Notes: generated by a model not told the origin, from the letters alone. A DNA stretch of 64,000 bases from Gammaproteobacteria bacterium (GCA_024640985.1 JAHEDY010000006.1:1-64000), one strand, 5' to 3'. Shown: positions 15,856-25,959, counted from the stretch's first letter. Translations and numbers: made by a program.

Positions 15856-17366
15856 AAACTGATGGGTCGAGTCGTTACGACGACCTCACCTTAGCCGAGT
15901 TAGTTGAGCATGCGCTCGCGCTGAACGAAGGACAGCTGTCAGCCAAGGGCGCACTGGTTGTCTCAACCGAGCGCAAGACAACCGTTCAACGGTTCATCGT
16001 GAATGAGCCCTCAGTGAGCGATGTGATTCGAGCCGATGCACAGTTTCACTTACTTGACCCCCAGGTGTTCAAATCGATCTGGGAGCGCGTCAAAGATGAT
16101 GTGGTCGAACGCTCTCGATATCGTATCCACGCGCACATGGGTGTGGATCCTGACATTGCAGTTCCACTCGAAATCACCACGCTGAGCGCCTGGCATGCGC
16201 TCAGCTGTCATCACCTCTGCCACATCCCCGATACATTTAACCCACGTGAAAAACCCGAATGGAAGTTGATCTGGGCTCCATTGGCGAGTTTTGGCGATGC
16301 GGAAATCCTCAGTGACGGCGGTGGGGTCATCCTGATTCATGTGGGAAAACGCCGGATTCTCATGGGGGGCGATCTAACAACAGGCGAGATGCGACGCACG
16401 CTACTCACCCTGTTAGGACTTTTACTTCCAGAGAAAGATACCTTACCCCTGCATGGAGCTGCCGCTCAAGGTGATGGCGAAATTACGCTATTTTTAGGTC
16501 CTGCAGGTACTCAGAAAACGACCTGGGCCCTACGTTGTGGGCAATTGATCGGCGACCGAGGTCTCTCCTGGTCCAACGAAGGATTGCATCGACTTGCTGA
16601 TGGATGCCGATTGCACTTGGATCAAAACCTACCTATCAGCCTTGACGAAGCACTGCGATTTGGAACCATTGCTGAAAATTTAACGTTAGAAAGCGATCGC
16701 CAACCGCTGCTTGATGACCCAGAAACCCGTGCTGAGCTCAAGACAACTACTCATTTGGTGCTCCCCTTGAGTCGTCTGAATGCAACCGCAGAGTCCAATA
16801 CCCGAGGACCGAGTCAGTTGGTCATTCTGACCACCGATCCACTTGGCGTATTACCGCCACTCGCAAAAATTTCGCGTGAGCAGTGCTTGGCCTGGTTTAT
16901 CTTGGGCTATGGAAATCATCTTGGGCCACTGGAAGAGCGTCAGGCGGAAATTGATATCCGTTTTACACCGGGATTCATGGACACCCTGTTACCGCGGAAC
17001 CTCGATGACTATGTATTCATTCTCGAGGATTTACTGGAAGCTCATGACACGCGCTGTTTTCTTGTGAATGCTGGCTGGCATGGTGGCAAAGCGAGCAAAG
17101 GGGACCCCCTATCTGCATCTGAAGAGAGCGCTGTCATTACCGGGATGTATTACTGCACTGACTGGGAGCCGTTTGGCTCACTGGGGTTATCCGTCCCATC
17201 CGGACAATCTGAAACCGCAGGGCCCTGGCATCCAAAGGATCGGTGGCCAGAATCTGGTGAATACACCCATCACTTATCACGATTAATCCAATCGATTGCA
17301 GACGAGCTCAATCGAACCAATGACCCTGAACGATGGCTGAAAGCCTTGGAAATTGAGTGCAACTAA
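15852..17366 (+). CDS. Divergent PEP carboxykinase (PckA)-like protein, probably catalytically altered or inactive
   Basis: A 504-residue homologue of ATP-dependent PEP carboxykinase, in the place pckA occupies in E. coli (after hslO). Retained landmarks include GGDLTTGEMRR (174-182), LPLHGAAAQ with the metal-ligand His at 201, a GVLPPLAKIS block (332-341) and FLVNAGWHG (403-411). Key active-site positions differ from the family: the P-loop reads GPAGTQKTT (216-224), with Gln for the last Gly before the Lys. GDDEHGW is GDRGLSW, losing the metal-binding second Asp; the Lys pair after GEM is Arg-Arg; GRSPKDK and the ATP-contacting Arg before YPI are absent. It may be a pseudoenzyme or have a new substrate. 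Its stop overlaps the GTG start of gshA. Confidence 0.75.
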   Translation: MKTDGSSRYDDLTLAELVEHALALNEGQLSAKGALVVSTERKTTVQRFIVNEPSVSDVIRADAQFHLLDPQVFKSIWERVKDDVVERSRYRIHAHMGVDPDIAVPLEITTLSAWHALSCHHLCHIPDTFNPREKPEWKLIWAPLASFGDAEILSDGGGVILIHVGKRRILMGGDLTTGEMRRTLLTLLGLLLPEKDTLPLHGAAAQGDGEITLFLGPAGTQKTTWALRCGQLIGDRGLSWSNEGLHRLADGCRLHLDQNLPISLDEALRFGTIAENLTLESDRQPLLDDPETRAELKTTTHLVLPLSRLNATAESNTRGPSQLVILTTDPLGVLPPLAKISREQCLAWFILGYGNHLGPLEERQAEIDIRFTPGFMDTLLPRNLDDYVFILEDLLEAHDTRCFLVNAGWHGGKASKGDPLSASEESAVITGMYYCTDWEPFGSLGLSVPSGQSETAGPWHPKDRWPESGEYTHHLSRLIQSIADELNRTNDPERWLKALEIECN

Positions 17367-18931
17367 AATTACCGACCATTCCTAAGCGCGTCTTCAATGA
17401 GTGCCACACCGAATCCTTTGCTGAACGCCTCGCAGGCATGCGATTTGGCATCGAGAAAGAAGGCCTAAGGGTTCATGCGAACAACGGACAGTTGGCCGAT
17501 ACACCGCATCCCAAGGCGTTGGGCTCAGCCCTAACTCACCCGCATATTACAACGGACTACTCTGAGGCCTTACTTGAGTTTGTGACAGGGACACATGCAT
17601 CACCACAGGCTGCGATTCAGGAGTTAGAGCAACTCCATGCCTTTGCCAACTCCGTATTGCCTAACGAGCGCATCTGGCCACTATCGATGCCTTGCTGGCT
17701 GCCAGAATCTGATCAGGATATCCCGCTGGCCTATTACGGTGAGTCACATATTGGTCGACTCAAAACGGTTTACCGTCGCGGGCTCGGTTTTCGTTATGGA
17801 CGGCAAATGCAAACCATCGCTGGTGTGCACTTCAACCTCTCATTTAATGATGACTTTTGGGCCTGGAAAGCGTCGATGAATGGCCATCCCGATGGCTCGG
17901 ATGTTCGAGTCATGCGCGATTCGGGGTATTTCCAGACGATTCGGAATTTCCGGCGGATTCAATGGCTCATGATGCTCCTCACCGGCGCAAGTCCATCGGT
18001 GGATGAAAGCTTCCGTTTACTGGCAACAGACCGCTTCCGAGTGTCTGGGCGAACTCGGCTTGCCGAAGGCGCAACCAGCCTTCGCATGAGTGATCTGGGT
18101 TATCAATCGGCTGCACAAGAATCGATCAATATTTGTTTTAATCAACTCGACACATACTGTGACACCCTCGCCAAGGCGGTTCATCATCCATGGCCAACCT
18201 ATGAGGGTTTGGGACTGAAAGATGAAAACGGATTCAAGCAGCTCAACACTGCGGTGTTACAAATTGAGAACGAATACTACTCAAGCATTCGGCCAAAACG
18301 CGTGCAACAGGCAGGTGAACGTCCGGTTCGAGCGCTGATCAACCGGGGCATTGAGTATTTAGAGGTTCGAGCCATTGATCTCAATCCATTTGCCCGCAAT
18401 GGAATTTCAGACCATGAAGCATCTCTCATCACACTATTGATGACCGCCTCTGCACTTGCCGATAGCCCACCCAACAGCGATGAAGAATGTGTCTCGATCA
18501 ACGGCGTGAATGCAAGAACCAGTTGGGCCGGACGCCGAGTGGATCAACGATACGACCAGCAATCAACCTTGAAGCAAGCTGGACTTCAGTTCCTTGCGAC
18601 ACTTGACCCTGTTGCAGAAGCGCTGAATCAGAGCTTTCAAACAGAGAGTTTCACCGGTGCATTAGAGGACGCTCGTCTTCGCTTGGATGGGACCTGTCCA
18701 TTGCTCTCGGAAGAAATCGAACAAGCAGCTCTGGCCGAGGGACACCTAGCCTTTGGATTGGCTCAAGCGCATCAACATCATGAGAATTGGAAGACCGTTA
18801 CCCCATCCAAGGAACAGCTGGCGTTCATGAAAAAAGAGGCTGCAGACAGTCTTTTAGCGGAACAAGCGGTGGCTGCGTCAAACGAAGGCACATTCGATGC
18901 CTTCGTCGACGCATATATCAATCAACCCTGA
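17357..18931 (+). CDS. gshA: Glutamate-cysteine ligase GshA
   Basis: A 524-residue enzyme catalysing ATP-dependent formation of gamma-glutamylcysteine, the first and rate-limiting step of glutathione synthesis. It belongs to the gammaproteobacterial GshA family. Recognisable segments are MRFGIEKEGLRV near the N-terminus (ATP/Mg-binding Glu residues), TTDYSEALLEFVT, VHFNLSF (about residues 155-161), QIENEYYSSIRPKR and NRGIEYLEVRAIDLNPF. Length fits the family (about 520). It starts at GTG 17357, ten bases inside the previous gene, so it may be translated by coupling from the PckA-like gene. It converges on fkpA with no gap. Confidence 0.93.
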   Translation: MQLKLPTIPKRVFNECHTESFAERLAGMRFGIEKEGLRVHANNGQLADTPHPKALGSALTHPHITTDYSEALLEFVTGTHASPQAAIQELEQLHAFANSVLPNERIWPLSMPCWLPESDQDIPLAYYGESHIGRLKTVYRRGLGFRYGRQMQTIAGVHFNLSFNDDFWAWKASMNGHPDGSDVRVMRDSGYFQTIRNFRRIQWLMMLLTGASPSVDESFRLLATDRFRVSGRTRLAEGATSLRMSDLGYQSAAQESINICFNQLDTYCDTLAKAVHHPWPTYEGLGLKDENGFKQLNTAVLQIENEYYSSIRPKRVQQAGERPVRALINRGIEYLEVRAIDLNPFARNGISDHEASLITLLMTASALADSPPNSDEECVSINGVNARTSWAGRRVDQRYDQQSTLKQAGLQFLATLDPVAEALNQSFQTESFTGALEDARLRLDGTCPLLSEEIEQAALAEGHLAFGLAQAHQHHENWKTVTPSKEQLAFMKKEAADSLLAEQAVAASNEGTFDAFVDAYINQP

Positions 18932-19618
18932 TTAATTCGCTGGGTTAATTTCCAATAATTCAACATCAAACACGAGAACTGAATTCGGCGGGATTGGACC
19001 AGTTCCTGAGGGTCCATAAGCTAAGGCCGACGGAATGGTAAACTCAAACTTTGCTCCGACCTTCATCAATTGAACACCCTCAGACCAACCAGGAATCACA
19101 CCATTCAGTGGGAAGCTCACCGGCTCGCCGCGAGCAATGGAACTGTCAAAGACATCACCAGAAATCAGTCGGCCTTCATAATGCACTTTGACCGTATCAG
19201 TTGCCTTTGGAGCATCTCCGGCGCCCTCAGTGATCACACGATACTGTAGGCCTGACGCTGTGACCGTCACACCATCTTTTTTTGCGTTCTCAGCCAAAAA
19301 GGCTTCGCCCGATTTCAAATTTGCTTCAGACATAGCCTCTACCTGTTGCTCCTGTTGTGCACGAATGCGTGTTTGCGCGTCTTGAACCGCTTGATTGATC
19401 GCTGGGCGATCCAATTTCCAACTGTTGGGATCTTTCGAATCCTTCAATCCTTCAAGAACGAAGTTTGGATCCAAATCGCCAAAATCATTCTGGATGCGTT
19501 CTCCGAGGATGATTCCCAAACTGTAACTGAGTTTTTCTAAATCGGTGGAAGGTTCGTTCGCAAGCGCGGGAGTCGCCAACAACGAAGCGATCAACGCGCC
19601 CCGAAACAATGATTTCAT
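18932..19618 (-). CDS. fkpA: Periplasmic FKBP-type peptidyl-prolyl isomerase
   Basis: A 228-residue protein with a signal peptide (cleavage near ALA-NEP, residue 20). An N-terminal helical dimerisation domain (LEKLSYSLGIILGERIQND) is followed by a C-terminal FKBP domain from about residue 120, with VKVHYEGRLISGDVFDSS, VIPGWSEGVQLMKVG and PNSVLVFDVELLEI. This FkpA/Mip architecture gives a V-shaped periplasmic dimer with prolyl isomerase and chaperone activity for outer-membrane proteins. It lies just downstream of the ynjF-like gene on the same strand. Confidence 0.9.
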   Translation of the reverse strand: MKSLFRGALIASLLATPALANEPSTDLEKLSYSLGIILGERIQNDFGDLDPNFVLEGLKDSKDPNSWKLDRPAINQAVQDAQTRIRAQQEQQVEAMSEANLKSGEAFLAENAKKDGVTVTASGLQYRVITEGAGDAPKATDTVKVHYEGRLISGDVFDSSIARGEPVSFPLNGVIPGWSEGVQLMKVGAKFEFTIPSALAYGPSGTGPIPPNSVLVFDVELLEINPAN

Positions 19619-19631
19619 ACATACTCCTTAA

Positions 19632-20273
19632 TTAGGTTTCCGAAAGCCTATCAGGCTCCGGGGTTGAAATGCCACGTAAGACACGATTTCCCTCAACAAT
19701 CCTTGAACCTGTGGTCATCAAACAGAGTGCTCCAAACCCCCATGCCAACCACTCAAACCACTGTGGAAATAGACACATCAATGTCAGAACCAAGGTCGTT
19801 TCAAAACCCTCGGTCAGTCCTTGCAGATAGTAAATGGATTTCTCCTTGAGAGATTCGTTTTTCAGGCCATGGCGAGTGGCAAAAATCGAAAACGCGAGAA
19901 ATGTCGAACCTGTGCCCACAAACGAAAATAGCAAAAAAGCAGCCGCTAAAGCCACATCCGGGTCGCGGACCGCAAACGCCAATGGGATCGCACTGTAAAT
20001 CAAAAAATCCAAGGTAATGTCGAGAAATGCACCCTGTTCTGTGGGTCCCTGTTGCCTTGCCAATGCACCATCGAGGCCATCAAACAGACGATTCATGAGG
20101 AATAGTAACCCACCGAGAAGAAGTGCATCAGCCGCAATCAAGATAGCTGCAGCCAATCCAATCACTGCACCGATCAAAGTCACTTGAGTTGCCCTGATTC
20201 CCATTGCATCCAGGGATTTGGCCGCAAAAGCCAAGGGCGACTTCAGCCGCCGGACGAAAAAGGCATCAAACAT
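19632..20273 (-). CDS. ynjF: CDP-alcohol phosphatidyltransferase family membrane protein, YnjF type
   Basis: A 213-residue integral membrane protein with the diagnostic CDP-alcohol phosphotransferase signature: DGLDGALAR followed by GAFLDITLD, i.e. the DGxxAR(x8)GxxxDxxxD metal and CDP-binding motif. Six membrane helices are predicted. The match to E. coli YnjF, whose reaction is unknown, is close along the length, and it follows the same ABC transporter genes as in E. coli. Its start lies 31 bp inside the ATPase gene, implying co-translation. The alcohol acceptor is not known. Confidence 0.85.
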   Translation of the reverse strand: MFDAFFVRRLKSPLAFAAKSLDAMGIRATQVTLIGAVIGLAAAILIAADALLLGGLLFLMNRLFDGLDGALARQQGPTEQGAFLDITLDFLIYSAIPLAFAVRDPDVALAAAFLLFSFVGTGSTFLAFSIFATRHGLKNESLKEKSIYYLQGLTEGFETTLVLTLMCLFPQWFEWLAWGFGALCLMTTGSRIVEGNRVLRGISTPEPDRLSET

Positions 20274-20878
20274 ACGCTCTCTCCATCAGGTGGTCGGTCC
20301 TCACTATGATGGGTCACCAAAATACCGTATCCCAGATCCGTCTTGATTTGTTCAAATAGGGCAGACTGCACTTGTTGCCGAGTCAATGCATCCAGCGCGC
20401 TGAAAGGCTCATCTAACAGAATCACTTTTGGATGAGGCGCAAGCGCTCGCGCCACTGACACACGCATCATTTGTCCACGCGATAGCTGAAAAGGATCACC
20501 CGCGATCATCCCAGCAAGACCCAGTTGCTCTAGAAGCGCTGTGATCCGAGCAGTCCGCTGCGCCTGATCGAATCGATTCAGAGATAAGGCAATATTGGCA
20601 CCGATCGATAAGTGCGAGAACAACAAGGGGTCTTGAAACACCGTTTGCGAACATGGTGCTAGCCGCTCGACCGGATCCATGGCCCGGCCATCCATCGTCA
20701 CCTGACCAGACAGTTCCACAGAATCTTCGGGCTGAATCAGTGCCTGCAATAAGGTGGATTTTCCAAGCCCAGACGGGCCTTGAATGGTGAATATCTGACC
20801 GGGTTTCAACGCGAAAGAAATCGGGTCGAACAACGAGCGGCCGGAACGCTTCACAGAAACGTTATCGAAAATCAGCAT
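20243..20878 (-). CDS. ynjD: ABC transporter ATPase, YnjD type
   Basis: A 211-residue ATPase with Walker A GPSGLGKST, Q-loop FQDPLLF, signature-region LSRGQMMRVSVARAL, Walker B VILLDEPFSALD and switch His in VTHHSED. The signature reads LSRGQ instead of LSGGQ. It powers the dual permease encoded directly upstream (17-bp overlap). The sequence and neighbours match E. coli YnjD, part of a transporter whose substrate has not been settled; the fold of the whole system resembles thiamine and iron importers. Confidence 0.87.
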   Translation of the reverse strand: MLIFDNVSVKRSGRSLFDPISFALKPGQIFTIQGPSGLGKSTLLQALIQPEDSVELSGQVTMDGRAMDPVERLAPCSQTVFQDPLLFSHLSIGANIALSLNRFDQAQRTARITALLEQLGLAGMIAGDPFQLSRGQMMRVSVARALAPHPKVILLDEPFSALDALTRQQVQSALFEQIKTDLGYGILVTHHSEDRPPDGESVCLMPFSSGG

Positions 20879-22502
20879 AGCCCTCTCCCTGCATTCCGAC
20901 CCGATTTCGCCACGACCACTGATTCACTCGCTGCACCAAAACAAAAGCCATTAAAGGTAGTAACAGATTCATCAAGCCTGAAAAGGCAGCGATCCGTCGC
21001 TCACCGCTGACGGCCACCATCAATTCCGTCATCAATGTTTCTATCCGACCGCCGCCTAAGAGAACTGTTTGTGTGTATAGCGCACAGCTCACGCTAAACG
21101 CTAATGCCGCGGCGATTAAGAGTAATCGACTGTGTCGAGGAATCCAGATCTGTATCACCGCTCGCCATCGAGATAGCCCTGATTGACTCAAAATCATCTC
21201 ATACCGCAGATCACGAGCGAACCAGGCATCGCTCATCACAATCATCACATAAGGCAGCGCAATCAATGTGTGTCCAAGGATCACCGGTCCAAGACCAGGT
21301 GCTCCGCCCAAAAGATAAATCCAAGCCAAAAGGCCCGCCGACATTGGGAGCGCCGGCATCCAGAGAAACGCCCACCACACCCAATGCAAACGCGCATTCC
21401 CCCGACACACCTGATACTCAAGTACTGCAATCGCGAGACCCACTGACAGGAAAGTCGTCGCACAACCGATCATCAGTGACATGATCATCGGATCAATCAA
21501 AGGAGCTAATGTGGCCAGGCGAAAGGACATCACAGGCAATACATCAGCCACACTCCAGCGTTGCGTGACTGACCACAAAAGCAAACTCAGTAACGACAAG
21601 CAGACCAGACCAATCAGGCATCGATCGATCGACAACCATAACCATCCCGGCGTTTGATGCACCGGCCTCTGTTGACGCAATCGTGTCCGAAACATGCGTC
21701 GAAAAATAAGCCAAACCACGCCCAAACTTAACAATAGGATGATCAATCCCAAGGATCCGGCCTGGCGGTTTAACGGGTTCGGATCTGTCACTAACTGAAA
21801 CAATCGGACTGCAACTACCTGCGGTTGATCAGGTCCTAAAATCAAACTGACCTCAAGGTTGGTCAAACCAAACACGAAGACCACAAATAAAGCGGGCTTC
21901 ATGAGACCAAGCACTTGTGGCCAGATCAGTTGATAAAACGATTCGGTCTGCGTGAGACCCGCCTGTCGAGAGAGTGCTCGATAGGAAGCGAGCGGCAATC
22001 GTTGAGCAATTGGAATCGCAATCGCTGTCAGAAAAGCCGTTTCTTTGATGACCAAGGACGCGATGAGCCCAAGTCCCCACGGATCTCTCGGAAACAGATA
22101 TTGGCGATCAGCTGAGAGCTCGATGAATTGTGAGACCCACCGCCAACCGACTCCTCCCGAGGACAACGCCAACAATAACCCCAATGCCAAGGCACTGTGA
22201 GGAATCGCAAGTAACAAGCTTTGCCAACGTCTGACTGAGCCACTGGCAACACACTGACCAGACAGGTAGCGAGCGAGACTGATTGAGATCGCAAGCGAGA
22301 CAACGGCAACCCAAATCGACAGGACGATTGATTGAACAAGCGCCGGCTCATCCAGTAATCGATCGATACCTGCGGTCCATGATTGGTCAGAATATTGACC
22401 GAGGGCCTCATCGAATAAGCCGATAACCGGGATGACAAGAATCAGGCCAAAAACACGCTCAACCCAAGTCACTGAGCCTGTCCGAAATAGCGTGACTTCC
22501 AT
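20862..22502 (-). CDS. ynjC: ABC transporter dual permease, YnjC type
   Basis: A 546-residue protein made of two fused binding-protein-dependent permease halves, each with about six membrane helices and an EAA-like loop (for example SRQAGLTQTESFYQLIWPQ in the first half and SQSGLSRWRAVIQIWIP in the second). These loops contact the ATPase. The fused arrangement is the one of E. coli YnjC and of ThiP. It overlaps ynjB by 34 bp upstream and ynjD by 17 bp downstream. Confidence 0.87.
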   Translation of the reverse strand: MEVTLFRTGSVTWVERVFGLILVIPVIGLFDEALGQYSDQSWTAGIDRLLDEPALVQSIVLSIWVAVVSLAISISLARYLSGQCVASGSVRRWQSLLLAIPHSALALGLLLALSSGGVGWRWVSQFIELSADRQYLFPRDPWGLGLIASLVIKETAFLTAIAIPIAQRLPLASYRALSRQAGLTQTESFYQLIWPQVLGLMKPALFVVFVFGLTNLEVSLILGPDQPQVVAVRLFQLVTDPNPLNRQAGSLGLIILLLSLGVVWLIFRRMFRTRLRQQRPVHQTPGWLWLSIDRCLIGLVCLSLLSLLLWSVTQRWSVADVLPVMSFRLATLAPLIDPMIMSLMIGCATTFLSVGLAIAVLEYQVCRGNARLHWVWWAFLWMPALPMSAGLLAWIYLLGGAPGLGPVILGHTLIALPYVMIVMSDAWFARDLRYEMILSQSGLSRWRAVIQIWIPRHSRLLLIAAALAFSVSCALYTQTVLLGGGRIETLMTELMVAVSGERRIAAFSGLMNLLLPLMAFVLVQRVNQWSWRNRVGMQGEGYADFR

Positions 22503-23665
22503 GCGGCTTCGAGCGGCTCAACCCAGCTCGCGTGGGGCTCGGCTAAAGGAATGCCAAGCTCAGCTCCGGTTAACGTCGCAGGCCCCAACTCAAGCGCCTC
22601 AAATCGCTGCTGATCAGCTCCTCGCAAACGCCCCACATCAATCACCGTTGGATCACCCCAGACTGAAGGAGAAGCCTTATCCGCCTGCGCTTCAACGCTA
22701 AGGAGCAGATTGATCCAAACCTGCGCACCTGCCCGGGCCGATGCATTCCATGGAATCGCCAGGAAATGCGTATTACCGATGGTGCCAGGCTCGTGAATAT
22801 AAGTCCTGACTGTGGGCGGAAAGCGGCCATCTAAGATGCGCTGTGACGCATCATTGGGATTAAAGCTGAGCGCCATGTCCAGGAGACCATCAGCGAATAA
22901 ATCCATCATTGCCTCTGCTGAATCCGGGAATTCCCGCCCTGATCTCCAGAGGTGAGGGTGGAGCGCGTCCAAAAGCGCCCACATCGGCTCGGTGGCTGCC
23001 TGAAAACGCTCTGTTGCATAAGGCTCACTCAGCCATTGTGGGTAGAGCGTCGTTTCCAATAAAACTTGTTTGAGAAATGTCGTGCCATGGAAATTGGGCG
23101 GCTCTGGATAGGTGATACGCCCCGGATTCGCCTGAACATATTGCAAAAGCGCCTGCATTGACCGCGGGGGCGTTGGTAACCGCGCCTGATCATGCATCAA
23201 GACCAACTGCGCTCGGCCCCAGGGTGCCTCCAAACCGTCGGTTGGGACTGAAAAATCCGAAGCAATGGTTGGATCATCCAGATTGATGTAGCGCGCTGAT
23301 GGCAAACCAGAGACAAAGGGATCGCCAAGCAGTCCATCCCGTTTCATCCGGGCGAAATTTTCGCCATTGATCCAAAGCAAATCAACCGATCCCTGATCGG
23401 ATGCACCGACTCGTTTCGCGGTCTGAATTCCTTGTATCACCATCGAAATATCATCAACTTTGACATGCTCAACGTTGATCTGATGACGTTCACTGGCGAT
23501 TTGGGCCCAACGCTCAATGTATTGATTGATCGCAGGAGAGCCTCCCCAGGCATAAAAATAAACGGTCTGGCCCCGAGCCTCATGCTCAATCTCACTCCAC
23601 GATTGAGCGGTGGCTGAATAGCTCGCCATCAGCACAGTGATCAAAACAAAGAGACGAATGCACAT
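22469..23665 (-). CDS. ynjB: Periplasmic substrate-binding protein, YnjB type
   Basis: A 398-residue exported protein with a signal peptide (cleavage near SATAQ, residue 20). The mature N-terminus has GQTVYFYAWGGSPAINQYI and the following QGSVDLLWINGENFARMK, both nearly identical in pattern to E. coli YnjB. The fold is that of a class II solute-binding protein of the ThiB/iron-binding type. No clear ligand-binding tyrosine cluster like that of iron-binding FbpA could be assigned by eye. First gene of the ynjBCD-ynjF part of a leftward operon. Confidence 0.87.
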   Translation of the reverse strand: MCIRLFVLITVLMASYSATAQSWSEIEHEARGQTVYFYAWGGSPAINQYIERWAQIASERHQINVEHVKVDDISMVIQGIQTAKRVGASDQGSVDLLWINGENFARMKRDGLLGDPFVSGLPSARYINLDDPTIASDFSVPTDGLEAPWGRAQLVLMHDQARLPTPPRSMQALLQYVQANPGRITYPEPPNFHGTTFLKQVLLETTLYPQWLSEPYATERFQAATEPMWALLDALHPHLWRSGREFPDSAEAMMDLFADGLLDMALSFNPNDASQRILDGRFPPTVRTYIHEPGTIGNTHFLAIPWNASARAGAQVWINLLLSVEAQADKASPSVWGDPTVIDVGRLRGADQQRFEALELGPATLTGAELGIPLAEPHASWVEPLEAAWKSRYFGQAQ

Positions 23666-23677
23666 ATTTATCCAATC

Positions 23678-24349
23678 CTATTGATGGCGGCTCTTCAGTA
23701 CCGCAGAGACTGCTGTCAACGAACCAAGCAACACCAAAGGTAACCAGACCTCGGGGCTTTGCAAGAGATTCCAATCCGGCTCATCGCCAGCTGTGAGTAT
23801 GGTATCGAGGCCGCGACCAACAGCGACATAAATCGCCGTCCCCGGAAGGATTCCAATCAGGGTCGCAAAAAGATAGTCCCGAGACTTCATCGAGAGCAGA
23901 GCGGGCAAAATATTGACTAACCAGAAGGGGAAAAATGGAATCAAGCGCATCGTAAGAAGCCATCGGATCGGGCTTTTGGCAAAGACCGAGCGAACTCGAT
24001 CGAGCACCACATCGGCACGACTGAAAAAGAACTCCCGAGCGACGGTTGATGCCAGAATAAACACCAGAAATGCACCAGCTGTGGCCGCCAACACGATGGT
24101 GGGCAAAGCCACCCATCCGAACACTGCAGCTCCAGTCAAGGTCAGAAATGATGCGATCGGCAGCGATAGACTCACAGACGCGAAGTAACTGAGAAAGAAT
24201 AGGCTCAACGCCCACCAAAATTGATCGTCGGCGAGTCGTTTAAATTCCGCGTACTGATTTAACATCACGCTGATGCTGATGGAGTCGCGACTGATCCAAA
24301 TGACCAAGATCAAGCCAACGAGACCGACAGCCCACACCACACGTTTCAA
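23678..24349 (-). CDS. TVP38/TMEM64 (DedA-like) membrane protein, YdjX/YdjZ type
   Basis: A 223-residue protein with about five membrane helices and the family core: GAAVFGWVALPTIVLAATAG, then a charged loop, then LTMRLIPFFPFWLVNILPAL, where Arg and Pro in RxxPFxP are conserved. In E. coli two proteins of this family, YdjX and YdjZ, are encoded next to ynjA-F; here a single one leads the ynjB-C-D-F run, 12 bp from ynjB. DedA-superfamily proteins are linked to lipid scrambling or flipping and membrane homeostasis. The specific role is unknown. It is divergent from hemB. Confidence 0.85.
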   Translation of the reverse strand: MKRVVWAVGLVGLILVIWISRDSISISVMLNQYAEFKRLADDQFWWALSLFFLSYFASVSLSLPIASFLTLTGAAVFGWVALPTIVLAATAGAFLVFILASTVAREFFFSRADVVLDRVRSVFAKSPIRWLLTMRLIPFFPFWLVNILPALLSMKSRDYLFATLIGILPGTAIYVAVGRGLDTILTAGDEPDWNLLQSPEVWLPLVLLGSLTAVSAVLKSRHQ

Positions 24350-24389
24350 ACGCTGATTCCTCTCATTGTCATCAAGTCCTCATTGCTGA

Positions 24390-25466
<1,077 letters not shown>

Positions 25467-25489
25467 ACAAAAAACATAACGAGGACGAA

Positions 25490-25816
25490 ATGAGCGATCA
25501 AATTACAACTTTGACTAACGAAAACTTTGATTCAACAATCAACGATGCGCAAACCCCTGTACTTGTGGACTTCTGGGCCGAATGGTGTGGCCCTTGTAAG
25601 ATGATCGCGCCGGTCTTGGAAGAGCTTGCGACCGAATATAACGGGCGCCTAACCATTGCCAAGCTGAACGTTGACGATCATCGTGAGGCGACTGAGAAAT
25701 TCAATATCCGCGGCATTCCAACCCTCATTCTTTTCAAAAATGGTGAACCAGAAGCCACAAAAGTCGGCGCGTTGTCGAAAAGCCAGCTCGCTGCTTTTAT
25801 TGACTCAAACATTTAA
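25490..25816 (+). CDS. trxA: Thioredoxin 1
   Basis: A 108-residue thioredoxin with the active site [17 protein letters not shown] and the cis-proline loop [10 protein letters not shown]. General dithiol reductant of the cytoplasm; a likely electron donor for Tpx encoded in this window. It lies between hemB and rho, the same trxA-rho adjacency as in E. coli, and is followed by a strong hairpin. Confidence 0.96.
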   Translation: MSDQITTLTNENFDSTINDAQTPVLVDFWAEWCGPCKMIAPVLEELATEYNGRLTIAKLNVDDHREATEKFNIRGIPTLILFKNGEPEATKVGALSKSQLAAFIDSNI

Positions 25817-25829
25817 AGGACTAGACGAG

Positions 25830-25859
25830 CACACCGAAAGCGCCTAAGCTTTCGGTGTG
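25830..25859 (+). terminator. Strong hairpin after trxA
   Basis: CACACCGAAAGC and GCTTTCGGTGTG form a perfect 12-bp stem with a 6-nt loop (GCCTAA), 13 bp past the trxA stop. A U-tract is not immediate; CCCCCTTTTG comes about 13 nt later. It may be a weak terminator, an RNA-stability element for trxA, or part of the rho leader. Confidence 0.6.
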
Positions 25860-25860
25860 G

Positions 25861-25959
25861 ATGCCCTCCATACCCCCTTTTGTATTTCAGAACTCAACGT
25901 TACCAACCAACCAAAATAGCGCCCATGGTCCGTTCCAGGGTGATTCAGAGAACACATGA
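25861..25959 (+). CDS. Possible 32-aa leader peptide upstream of rho
   Basis: An ATG directly after the trxA hairpin opens a frame whose stop TGA overlaps the rho start as ATGA. The product ([20 protein letters not shown]...) is Pro/Asn rich and unlike a domain. E. coli has a leader peptide gene, rhoL, at this place; the sequences are not similar. No good ribosome binding site precedes the ATG, so this may be chance. Confidence 0.2.
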   Translation: MPSIPPFVFQNSTLPTNQNSAHGPFQGDSENT

